A DNA stretch of 64,000 nucleotides, taken from assembly GCA_947449765.1 (NCBI GenBank), contig CANFSP010000004.1, forward strand, positions 62,001 to 126,000, read 5' to 3'. Both the position numbers and the translations under genes were made by a program. This DNA is from Actinomycetota bacterium. GTDB taxonomy: Bacteria > Actinomycetota > Actinomycetes > Actinomycetales > Microbacteriaceae. The notes under the pieces were generated by a model. The model made no database searches. It was not told the origin of the DNA and saw only the letters and a list, made by a program, of their open reading frames with translations. How positions within the stretch are numbered: the stretch's first letter is position 1; every line of letters starts with the position of its first letter. This document shows positions 1 to 7,361 of the stretch, one piece after another.

Positions 1-348
1 TCGACCACGTCGGGCGCGCAAGTAAGCAAGTCTTTCCTGAAGAATCTGTTCGAGGTCCTCACGAGTTCGACGCTCCAGGAGCATCTCAAACGGAGTTTTG
101 CCTAGGCGTTCTGGAGGAGCTTCGTCGTTACTGCGAGCCGTTGATCCTTCATGAAAGGCTGTTGCCCCACAACGACGACATGGCCATGACTCGGGAACGT
201 CAGCGTCCGCAGCAAGTGGAACGTTGAGCTCCGTGGAGCACTCTCTACAGATGTACGTCACCGTATTGCGAGGCTCCAGTTCGATTCCGGTTTCGCTCAC
301 AAGGCTTCGAGAATTCAAGCTATGTCCTCGGATTGGTTCTACTGACAT
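1..348 (-). CDS. rbpA: RNA polymerase-binding protein RbpA (3' end cut by window)
   Basis: RbpA is the actinobacterial RNA-polymerase partner that binds the principal sigma factor and helps open-complex formation. I read 116 residues from the ATG at 346-348 to the window edge with no stop, so only the last few residues are missing. A zinc-binding knot is visible: C34xxC37 in TYICREC and C57xxC60 in WPCRRC. The acidic stretch AADADVPESW lies between the two pairs. The C-terminal sigma-interacting helix contains PFEMLLERRTREDLEQIL, close to the family signature DMLLERR. A strong ribosome site (GGAGGAAAC) sits directly before the ATG, unlike the leaderless genes elsewhere in the window. The family is short (about 110-120 aa), so this copy is nearly complete. 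Confidence 0.93.
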   Translation of the reverse strand, partial: MSVEPIRGHSLNSRSLVSETGIELEPRNTVTYICRECSTELNVPLAADADVPESWPCRRCGATAFHEGSTARSNDEAPPERLGKTPFEMLLERRTREDLEQILQERLAYLRARRGR

Positions 349-440
349 GTTTCCTCCATGAGCTTTTCGACAGGTGCTCTTCAAGGTGAACACGAAAAGA
401 GTCCTCAATCTTCGCCATCCGGAAGACTCTCAGGTGATTA

Positions 441-1280
441 TCAGACTGCCTTGCCTTTTCGAAGTACGTCGACAGCCGTCTGCACACTATCGGTGGTGAA
501 ACCGTCAACCCCGAGGGCTCGGAGCGACTCAAAAATCGGTCGGTCATTGATGGTCCAGACGTGCATGTGCATCCCGTACCGATGTGCCAAATCAATGAAT
601 TTTCGCGATGCAACCGTCATTCCGGCTGCTCGCTCGGGAACCTGAAAGGCATCTATTCGCTTGGCCAGGTAGCGAAAGGCAATGCGTCCAAGCCCGACAC
701 GCATGGCAATGAGCGTCATGAGTACCTCGGCGCCGCCCGCACTTGACGCAGTCCGCAAGGTTTCGCCACCATCAGGTGAATCCTTCGACGGCATATGTCT
801 GACTCCAGCGTGCTCCATAAGACGATGAATGGCCCGAATCGTGGACCGACGCCGTGACGAACTGAACGACGTGATCAGCACTCGGTGCTGCGCACCAGCA
901 TCCACAACAGCTTTGGCGACGGGATAAATGGCATCACCTGACTTGACGTCGATATTGAATCGTGCTGTTGGTAGTGCAGCCAAGGCGTTGGCAAGACTTG
1001 GCAGCCCTTGACCAGCTCCGAGGTCGAGAGCGGCGAGTACGTCAGAGTTTGTCGTGTTGACTCGTATCTCTTTTCCATGGAGCACCAGAGTCGGATCATG
1101 TACGAGCACTGCTATGCCATCGCGACTTGCGCGAGCATCAGTCTCAATATGGGTTGCTCCCCGAAGCACTGCGTCGATGAAGGCATCAATGGTGTTGGAC
1201 TGCGCGGGCTCTGTGGAACCACGATGGGCGAGGATAGCTGGACGCTCTGTGTCGAAATATGGATGTTGCGGGTTCACCAT
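441..1280 (-). CDS. Glycerophosphodiester phosphodiesterase family protein
   Basis: 279 aa. The GDPD/UgpQ TIM-barrel family hydrolyses glycerophosphodiesters released from phospholipid head groups to sn-glycerol 3-phosphate and an alcohol. Visible signatures are the catalytic HRG (H19-R20-G21) followed by E24 and N29-T30, the metal-binding E46-T-D48, and VHDPTL with the second catalytic histidine H61. There is no signal peptide, so the enzyme is probably cytoplasmic. A TAGCGT -10 box ends 6 nt before the ATG, implying a leaderless transcript divergent from the SDR gene. The gene ends 92 bp before rbpA on the same strand. The glycerol kinase 6 kb away may use a related carbon source, but the two are not in one operon. 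Confidence 0.9.
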   Translation of the reverse strand: MVNPQHPYFDTERPAILAHRGSTEPAQSNTIDAFIDAVLRGATHIETDARASRDGIAVLVHDPTLVLHGKEIRVNTTNSDVLAALDLGAGQGLPSLANALAALPTARFNIDVKSGDAIYPVAKAVVDAGAQHRVLITSFSSSRRRSTIRAIHRLMEHAGVRHMPSKDSPDGGETLRTASSAGGAEVLMTLIAMRVGLGRIAFRYLAKRIDAFQVPERAAGMTVASRKFIDLAHRYGMHMHVWTINDRPIFESLRALGVDGFTTDSVQTAVDVLRKGKAV

Positions 1281-1286
1281 ATTGCG

Positions 1287-1292
1287 ACGCTA
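1287..1292 (-). promoter_or_regulatory. -10 element of the GDPD gene (leaderless)
   Basis: TAGCGT on the minus strand, separated by 6 nt from the ATG at 1280. This spacing puts the transcription start at or next to the start codon. The same TANNNT-6-start arrangement recurs at many genes of the window. Confidence 0.55.
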
Positions 1293-1363
1293 CCGGATGA
1301 TGCCAACCCATGCTCCTTGGTAGCCTTAACGTACGCATATAAATAGATATACGGAGTTAACTC

Positions 1364-2128
1364 GTGAACAACCCATTGCCCGCCGGCTCACTAACTGGCA
1401 AAACAGCCCTCGTAACGGGATCATCGCGCGGTATTGGTGCTGACACCATCTCGTACTTCGCTCAAGCCGGTGCAAATGTGATCGTGAACTTTCGGAATAA
1501 AGAGGCGCGGGCAACGAAGCTCGTAGAGGGTATTGTCGCTGGGGGAGGGCACGCTATCTCCGTTGGGGCCGATCTGACAGACCCTGACTCCGTCGCCCAC
1601 ATGTTCGCGGTTGCCCACGAAAAATTTGGTCCGTTAGACATTCTCGTCATGAATGCCTCTGGCGGAATGGAGGCCGGCATGGGGGAGGACTATGCCATGC
1701 GCCTCAACCGTGATGCCCAGGTGAACCTCATCACAACTGCTTTACCCCATCTCGCTGATGGTGCACGCGTCGTTTTTGTGACAAGCCATCAGGCACACTT
1801 CATTCACACCACACCCACCATGCCTGAGTACGTTCCTGTGGCACTCTCCAAGCGGGCTGGTGAAGATGAGTTGAGGAAATTGATCCCTACTCTCGCTAAA
1901 CGGAATATTGGATTCGTGGTGGTTTCAGGGGACATGATTGAGGGAACGATTACTGCGACGCTGCTGGAACGAGCAAATCCCGGAGCCATCGAGTCGCGCC
2001 GATCCGGGGCCGGAAAGCTGTACAACGTTTCGGAATTTGCTGCCGAAATTGCACGTGCAGCCATTGAACCTGTTCCAGAAGACAACACCCGGCTTGTGGG
2101 AGACATCAGCGACTTCACTGTGTCGTGA
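1364..2128 (+). CDS. Atypical SDR-family oxidoreductase
   Basis: 254 aa, GTG start with an ACGGAG ribosome site 7 nt upstream. The Rossmann dinucleotide motif TGSSRGIG (residues 18-25) and MNASGG (N98) mark a short-chain dehydrogenase/reductase. S141 stands at the usual catalytic serine position. The active site is unusual. Instead of YxxxK it has Y156 in EYVPVALSK, with the first lysine at 163, that is i+7 and not i+4. I recall uncharacterised actinobacterial SDRs with the same YxPVAxSKRAGE pattern, so this is probably a real subfamily and not a damaged gene. The substrate is unknown. The stop overlaps the start of a Nudix hydrolase (GTGA), so the two are translationally coupled. Confidence 0.85.
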   Translation: MNNPLPAGSLTGKTALVTGSSRGIGADTISYFAQAGANVIVNFRNKEARATKLVEGIVAGGGHAISVGADLTDPDSVAHMFAVAHEKFGPLDILVMNASGGMEAGMGEDYAMRLNRDAQVNLITTALPHLADGARVVFVTSHQAHFIHTTPTMPEYVPVALSKRAGEDELRKLIPTLAKRNIGFVVVSGDMIEGTITATLLERANPGAIESRRSGAGKLYNVSEFAAEIARAAIEPVPEDNTRLVGDISDFTVS

Positions 2129-2580
2129 GACGTTCATCCCGCATCGTCATCCTCGACGAGCACAATCACATCTTGCTTTTTAACACGCATTTGCCAAAGC
2201 TCGCTCGTCCCGTTGTGAGATGGATAACACCCGGCGGGGGAGTCGAGGGCGAAGAGGACCATCACTCCGCTGCTGTCCGCGAGCTGTTTGAAGAAACCGG
2301 CCTCGTCACCGATACGCTAAAGGGGCCCATCGCGACCGTCTCGGGCATTTCGCTCCTTCGAAATGACATCGAGCAGCCCACTCACGCAGAGTTTTTTACA
2401 ACTCGAACCGTGCGATTTGACGTTGATCGGTCACACTGGCTGGACTATGAGCACGAGGATATTCGCGACGTTGCCTGGTTTTCACGCGAAGAAATCGCCA
2501 GCAACCTGATTGAATACGGCCCGGCAAATCTTCTCGAGATTTTTGACGCCGCCGTCCTCGCGTTTAGCGACGCCAGTTAA
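2125..2580 (+). CDS. Nudix hydrolase
   Basis: 151 aa, GTG start inside the SDR stop (GTGA overlap). The Nudix box runs from G38 to L60 and ends in RELFEETGL (R52-E53, E56-E57, G59), the Mg2+-binding signature of hydrolases that cleave X-linked nucleoside diphosphates. The N-terminal strand RSSRIVILDEHNHILLF is typical of MutT-like proteins that act on oxidised nucleotides or ADP-ribose-type compounds. The exact substrate cannot be read from sequence. Coupling to the SDR suggests a shared pathway or co-regulation. A strong hairpin follows the stop. Confidence 0.88.
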   Translation: MRRSSRIVILDEHNHILLFNTHLPKLARPVVRWITPGGGVEGEEDHHSAAVRELFEETGLVTDTLKGPIATVSGISLLRNDIEQPTHAEFFTTRTVRFDVDRSHWLDYEHEDIRDVAWFSREEIASNLIEYGPANLLEIFDAAVLAFSDAS

Positions 2581-2585
2581 CGAAA

Positions 2586-2614
2586 AGTGGGTGCCGATGT
2601 CGTCGGCACCCACT
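2586..2614. terminator. Bidirectional hairpin between convergent genes
   Basis: A perfect 12-bp stem (AGTGGGTGCCGA / TCGGCACCCACT) with a 5-nt loop lies between the convergent Nudix and HdeD-like genes. On the minus strand the stem is followed by TTTTC, so it looks best for the leftward HdeD-like gene. On the plus strand there is no U tract. Confidence 0.65.
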
Positions 2615-2659
2615 CAATGGTTGTGAGAACGAGTAAACGTTCGTCATCCCATCTTTTTT

Positions 2660-3238
2660 TTAGGAGCGGACTCGTCCCACCAGGATTGCACCAACGATTT
2701 GCAGAATAGCTAAGACGATGAAGACTGCACCGGCAAAAAGCGTAAGGAAGGCGACACCGGACACGGGGACAAAGAGGATCACGACACCGGCGACGATGCT
2801 GATAACGCCCGTCACGATCGAAAATGCGCGTGAACCGTCATTCCGCGATTCGACGAGGGTAGCAATACCGTCGATGATCCACGAAAGTCCGATGAGCAGG
2901 CCAAGTACGGCCAAGCCGGCCTCAAGATTCCGCAGCACAAAGACCGCGGCAGCAATCAACAAGACACCAAGAATGATGGAGAGGACACGACCAGCAGCCG
3001 AGATGCCGGGGGCGAAAATCCCCGCAACAAGCCTGAAGATGCCTCGGATGAGCACGAAAAGCCCAAAGACGACGGCGATGATAGCCAAGGTGATCGCAGG
3101 CCACACAAAGATGACAGTGCCGACAATGGCTGTGAGAACCGCGCCAAGTACGAGACCGGTGCGTATCGCGCCTACTGCCTGCTTATTGTGCGATCCGGCA
3201 TCGCCGTAAAATTCAAAGCCAGTATTCGTAGTGGTCAT
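2660..3238 (-). CDS. HdeD-like (DUF308) membrane protein
   Basis: 192 aa with about six hydrophobic helices and little else, arranged as repeated pairs such as GVLLIAAAVFVL and VLGLLIGLSWIIDGIATL. The IDGI and IRGIFRLVAG stretches are typical of the DUF308/HdeD family. In enterobacteria HdeD is an inner-membrane protein linked to acid resistance; its role in Actinobacteria is not established. The start is well supported by TTTAGGAGAAGTA directly upstream. The protein stands alone as a single-gene unit. Confidence 0.83.
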   Translation of the reverse strand: MTTTNTGFEFYGDAGSHNKQAVGAIRTGLVLGAVLTAIVGTVIFVWPAITLAIIAVVFGLFVLIRGIFRLVAGIFAPGISAAGRVLSIILGVLLIAAAVFVLRNLEAGLAVLGLLIGLSWIIDGIATLVESRNDGSRAFSIVTGVISIVAGVVILFVPVSGVAFLTLFAGAVFIVLAILQIVGAILVGRVRS

Positions 3239-3291
3239 TACTTCTCCTAAACAGTTAAGGGTCGCCTTACACTACCTCAGCGCTGCAGAAA

Positions 3292-4668
3292 CTAGGAGAA
3301 CACCCGTCCGCGATTGAAGAGACTGTGTGGGTCGAAAACATGTTTTATGTCTTGCTGCAATTGATACTGACGCGGACCCAGTTCGTCTCTGAGCCAGCGA
3401 CTTTTGAGAAATCCGACACCGTGTTCGCCGGTGAGTGTGCCTCCAAGCGCTAGCGCCGCAGCAAAAATCTCAGAAGCAGCTTCCCAAATGTGCTCTGGGA
3501 CTACCTCGCCGTCGAAGATGAAGTTGGGATGCAAATTGCCGTCTCCGGCGTGACAGACGGTAGGAATCGAGACGCTGTACTTAGCGCTGATTCTCGCAAT
3601 CTCATCAAACATCTCGCCAAGCTTGGAACGGGGAACACAAACATCCTCAATGAGAGTCGTTCCTAACCTCGCCAGGCTGGGGTGAACCGAGCGTCTCACC
3701 TCTAACAGGGCCTCGGCTTCGCTGTCAGAGGCAATGTCAACATCACGCGCGCCGCAGTTCTCGAGAATTGCTCGACAGGAAAGCGCCTGAACCTCGGCAT
3801 CCGCACCATCAAATTGAATGAGGATGTGTGATGCACGGTCATGAGGCGAGGAGATGTTGAGATATTCGTGAACGGCAGCAAGGCACTGGCTGTCCATAAT
3901 TTCCATGACTGCCGGCTGTAGGTTGTTTTCCGTCACCCGAGCGCTTGCCACGGCAGCCTCGTTTACCGTTGAAAAATAGGCGGACAGTGTCACCACGGGG
4001 TGGTCAGAGACCGGAAGAATTTTTACCGTTACTTCGGAAATAACGCCAAGGATGCCCTCTGAGCCGACGAAAAGAGCGGTGAGGTCTAACCCGGTGACGC
4101 CTTTTACTGTGCTCCGTCCTACGGTAATTGATGATCCGTCAGCAAGAACAACAACAGCAGAGAGTACGGCCTCTCGAGTTACGCCGTACTTTGCACACAT
4201 CAATCCACCGGCATTTGTGGCCACGTTTCCGCCGATGGATGAAATTTTTCGGGAGGCGGGATCAGGCGCAAACCAGAAGCCGTTCTCCCGAAGGAGGTCA
4301 TCAAAGTCACCGTTGATGACGCCAGCTTGAACGCGGGCACATCTGTTGGCGAAATCGATTTCTAAAACCTGATTCATGCGAAGAGTCGAGAGGACTATCT
4401 CTCCGTGGGATCCCATAGAAGCGCCCGTGAGGCCCGTTCCGGCTCCGCGGATGGTAACGGGTACGTCGTGGAGGGCCGCACAGCGGACAACAGACTGAAC
4501 ATCCTCGGTGGACTCCGGATAGACCACACAAACTGGTGGGCGGTCAGCGTGGAAACCCGACTCGTCTGACATAACAAGTGTCAACGCACTTAACGACGTC
4601 TCGACACGTTCTGAACCGAGTGCTGCGATCAAATCCTTGACCACGTTGTCTAATTTATTCTGGGCCAC
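3292..4668 (-). CDS. FAD-linked oxidase, GlcD / D-lactate dehydrogenase type
   Basis: 458 aa, GTG start. The N-terminal PCMH-type FAD-binding domain shows the pyrophosphate-binding stretch IRGAGTGLTGASMG. The C-terminal FAD-oxidase cap contains VCHAGDGNLHPNF and LTGEHGVGFLKSRWL, conserved in glycolate oxidase GlcD, D-lactate dehydrogenase and D-2-hydroxyglutarate dehydrogenase. These enzymes oxidise D-2-hydroxy acids with FAD. No GlcE or GlcF partner is nearby, which favours a self-sufficient D-lactate or D-2-hydroxy-acid dehydrogenase over a glycolate oxidase subunit. A TAAACT -10 box lies 6 nt before the GTG. The gene diverges from the tandem MFS genes. Confidence 0.85.
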   Translation of the reverse strand: MAQNKLDNVVKDLIAALGSERVETSLSALTLVMSDESGFHADRPPVCVVYPESTEDVQSVVRCAALHDVPVTIRGAGTGLTGASMGSHGEIVLSTLRMNQVLEIDFANRCARVQAGVINGDFDDLLRENGFWFAPDPASRKISSIGGNVATNAGGLMCAKYGVTREAVLSAVVVLADGSSITVGRSTVKGVTGLDLTALFVGSEGILGVISEVTVKILPVSDHPVVTLSAYFSTVNEAAVASARVTENNLQPAVMEIMDSQCLAAVHEYLNISSPHDRASHILIQFDGADAEVQALSCRAILENCGARDVDIASDSEAEALLEVRRSVHPSLARLGTTLIEDVCVPRSKLGEMFDEIARISAKYSVSIPTVCHAGDGNLHPNFIFDGEVVPEHIWEAASEIFAAALALGGTLTGEHGVGFLKSRWLRDELGPRQYQLQQDIKHVFDPHSLFNRGRVFS

Positions 4669-4674
4669 GAATAT

Positions 4675-4680
4675 AGTTTA
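4675..4680 (-). promoter_or_regulatory. -10 element of the GlcD-type gene (leaderless)
   Basis: TAAACT on the minus strand with exactly 6 nt to the GTG at 4668. Confidence 0.5.
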
Positions 4681-4735
4681 GATTTTGCGACAGGCCTCGA
4701 CTGTTTGGTTCGTTTTTGAGGCGTCCAAGAAGGTT

Positions 4736-4754
4736 TGAATTATCCGATAATTCA
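4736..4754. promoter_or_regulatory. 19-bp palindrome, candidate operator
   Basis: TGAATTAT-CCG-ATAATTCA has two perfect 8-bp arms around a 3-nt centre. It lies in the 163-bp gap between the GlcD-type gene (leftward) and the MFS pair (rightward). Its left arm overlaps a TTGAAT that could be a -35, with TATGTC 17 bp further on as -10. The size and symmetry fit a dimeric repressor site. No regulator gene is adjacent, so the cognate factor is unknown. Confidence 0.45.
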
Positions 4755-4831
4755 CATTATGTCAGAATACGTTTTCTGGCACACTCCCTGTGCCGTCGCG
4801 TCCTGCCACTAGGCTCGTAGCGAGACGCGCT

Positions 4832-6070
4832 ATGAAATCCCCGAGAATTATTCCTCCACGCCACTGGTATTGGGCGGTTTTTCTTGTCTTCACTGGACAA
4901 GGTTTGGTGTCAACGGTTTTTTGGACTCGATCACCGGACATCGCCGCTCATCTGGGCGTCGACGTTGCTACGGTCGGCCTTCTCGGATTTCTCTCAAGCG
5001 TCGGAGGATTGCTTGGAATTCTCTCTGGTGGCCCACTCAGCGCGCGAATCGGCAATCGCTTCGTGATGATTCCCTCGTTCGCGATCGTCGTCACGAGTTT
5101 GCTGCTCATTAGTTTCGCTGCCATTGGCGCCAATACCATAGGCGTTGCCTTCGGACTCTTTGCACTTGGATTTGCTTCGGGAACGGGCGGTATTGCGCTC
5201 AATCTTGAAGGTGCCTCGGTTGACCGCGCTTCGGTCAGGAGCCTACTGCCGAGCATTCATGGAGCTTTTTCTGCCGGCTCACTCATCGGATCCGGGTTGG
5301 GAGCGCTTCTGATTGCGTTATCTCTCAGTATTCCCGCATCGTTTGCAGTGCTCTGCGCGGTCTATGTATGTGTCATGTCCGTTGGGTTGATCAATATCCC
5401 TAGACACTCGGGGCGACAGGTCACGCACGACATGAACACTCAGGAAATCGCACAAATACCAAGCCGGCAAGAACGGCGAGGTGTTTTACGCGAGGCGCGG
5501 CTCTGGGGCGTCATGTTCATCATCTTTGGAATGGTGATGGCTGAGGCAACTGCCGCAACCTGGCTCCCCCTGTCACTCGTGACGAATGCCGGTCTTGAAC
5601 CTGCTACTGCAAGCCTTGGTCTTTCACTTTTTTTTGCGGGTATGACTGTGGGTCGTTTTAGCGGCGGACTTGTCGTCGATCGCTTGGGTCGCTCGCGTAC
5701 TCTGGCGATTTACACCGTCATTGCCGTTGTCGGGATCCTGTTGGTCTCAGCTACTCCCCTACTGCACGCGTGGTTTATCGGCGCGACACTCTGGGGACTT
5801 GGACTCTCAATCGGTTTTCCGCTCTGCGTGGCTGCAGTGAGTTACGAGCCACGTCTCGCGCCGTCCCGCGTGAAGTATGTCGCAACAACAGGTTCACTGT
5901 CTTCGTTGGTTGGACCGCCTGCGATAGGGTTCATCGGTCAGATTTTTGGACTCTTTGTCGCCTTTCTCATCCCGGCCACGCTTCTCGTGTCAGGACTCAC
6001 GTCAAATCGTCACACGCGTCCCTCTGCCGAGGAAGGGACCCACCATGAATCAATCCTCGACCTGCCGTGA
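4832..6070 (+). CDS. MFS transporter (first of a tandem pair)
   Basis: 412 aa from the ATG at 4832; a GTG at 4790 would add 14 residues. About 12 membrane helices begin with WYWAVFLVFTGQGLVSTVF. An MFS loop signature appears as GRFSGGLVVDRLGRSRTL between the two halves. The segment LLPSIHGAFSAGSLIGSGLG is matched in the next gene by LLPQLHGAFSVGTLVGALLG, so the two are paralogues from a duplication. They resemble the YbjJ/fucose-permease-like branch of the family. The substrate is unknown. I prefer the ATG because a TAGGCT box, used as -10 elsewhere in this window, lies at 4810-4815. The stop overlaps the next start (GTGA). Confidence 0.85.
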   Translation: MKSPRIIPPRHWYWAVFLVFTGQGLVSTVFWTRSPDIAAHLGVDVATVGLLGFLSSVGGLLGILSGGPLSARIGNRFVMIPSFAIVVTSLLLISFAAIGANTIGVAFGLFALGFASGTGGIALNLEGASVDRASVRSLLPSIHGAFSAGSLIGSGLGALLIALSLSIPASFAVLCAVYVCVMSVGLINIPRHSGRQVTHDMNTQEIAQIPSRQERRGVLREARLWGVMFIIFGMVMAEATAATWLPLSLVTNAGLEPATASLGLSLFFAGMTVGRFSGGLVVDRLGRSRTLAIYTVIAVVGILLVSATPLLHAWFIGATLWGLGLSIGFPLCVAAVSYEPRLAPSRVKYVATTGSLSSLVGPPAIGFIGQIFGLFVAFLIPATLLVSGLTSNRHTRPSAEEGTHHESILDLP

Positions 6071-7305
6071 TGAGACATTCTCCGCCTAAAAGGCACTCGG
6101 ACACAGCAATCAGGGTCGCACTCTCCTGCTTCTTTTTCGTTTTTGGTCTATCCAGCGCTGCGTGGGTTGTCCGGATTCCTGATATTCGAAACCTGCTTTC
6201 GGTATCCACATCAACACTGGGAATTCTTTTTCTGTGCTCCGCAATCGGAGCGATGCTCGCGCTTCTCGCTGCCCCAAAAATCATCGCGCGACTGAGTACA
6301 CGTTTCGCCATCACTTTCGGTTTCACGTTCATCGTGAGTGGAGCATCCATTGCAATTACTGCACTCATCCTGCAGAACCCAGTGTTGCTGGGAACCGGAA
6401 ATTTTCTCTCCGGCATTGGGTTCGGGATTGCCGATGTCGGTGTAAACGTCGAGGGCGCGGAACTCGAAAAGCGAGTCGGCCGATCTCTTCTTCCACAACT
6501 TCACGGCGCGTTTAGCGTGGGAACTCTCGTCGGGGCACTCCTGGGCACTCTCTCCATTTCGACAGGCGTATCCGTCGTTGTTCAAACGCTCATCTTGACG
6601 GCAGTATTCATTGTTGTGCTGATCCTGTGCCTACCTATCGTTCCCCGAGGAACCGGTGTGAGATCCCCGCTCCCCCAGGCGCTCACCAAGAGTCAGGCGC
6701 GCACGAATAGTCAGCTGAGAACACCGCGAAAGACCTGGCTTCACCCTCGTATCCTGTTGCTTGGTTTGGCGATTTTCGGCGGGTCAGTTGCCGAAGGTGG
6801 CGCGAACGACTGGCTCGCTCTTTCACTGGTTGACGATTATCACATTCCTGCCAGCTCAGCCGCACTGACGTTCGCCATCCTCGTCGGAGCGATGTCTGTT
6901 GTTCGGTTGACTGGTGGACGGCTAGCGGATCGCTTGGGGCGTGTCGCAACTCTTCGAATGTTTGCGGTAATCGGCATTTGTGGCGTGTGTCTCATCATTC
7001 TTGGCGCTCCGCACCCCCCACTCGCCTGGGTGGGTGCAGCGGCCTGGGGAGCCGGAGTTGCTCTCGTATTCCCACTCACCATTTCTGCTGCCGCGGACGG
7101 AGAAGATTCAAGCGGGCGAGTTGCTGTCGTCACCGCATTCGGTTACTCCGCATTTTTGGTGGCCCCTCCGTTTCTCGGTCTCATCGCACAGCAGTGGGGA
7201 CTTCTCCACATGTTTTGGATATTTGTCGCCCTTTTAGTTCTGCTCATCATTGGATCCGGCGCCACGCGTCCTCTTCCTCAGAGCAGCAGTACTCCCGTGG
7301 ATTGA
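6067..7305 (+). CDS. MFS transporter (second of a tandem pair)
   Basis: 412 aa from GTG 6067; the adjacent ATG at 6070 is an equally good start. About 12 helices are predicted, opening with ALSCFFFVFGLSSAAWVVRIP. The mid-protein loop reads GGRLADRLGRVATLRMF. It is paralogous to the upstream permease and translationally coupled to it by a GTGA overlap. Two coupled MFS proteins of equal length could act as separate transporters or as a pair; the sequence does not decide. Glycerol kinase follows 56 bp downstream on the same strand, but no glycerol facilitator signature is present here. Confidence 0.85.
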   Translation: MMRHSPPKRHSDTAIRVALSCFFFVFGLSSAAWVVRIPDIRNLLSVSTSTLGILFLCSAIGAMLALLAAPKIIARLSTRFAITFGFTFIVSGASIAITALILQNPVLLGTGNFLSGIGFGIADVGVNVEGAELEKRVGRSLLPQLHGAFSVGTLVGALLGTLSISTGVSVVVQTLILTAVFIVVLILCLPIVPRGTGVRSPLPQALTKSQARTNSQLRTPRKTWLHPRILLLGLAIFGGSVAEGGANDWLALSLVDDYHIPASSAALTFAILVGAMSVVRLTGGRLADRLGRVATLRMFAVIGICGVCLIILGAPHPPLAWVGAAAWGAGVALVFPLTISAAADGEDSSGRVAVVTAFGYSAFLVAPPFLGLIAQQWGLLHMFWIFVALLVLLIIGSGATRPLPQSSSTPVD

Positions 7306-7361
7306 TATCGGGATGCTGACTCGGCGGTGAACTTTTGACGGTGATGTGTAACTCTTGATGG

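Noticed and set aside
2718-3209. 163-residue plus-strand frame over the HdeD-like gene
   Set aside because: Thr/Lys/Arg-rich shadow of a hydrophobic membrane protein on the other strand.
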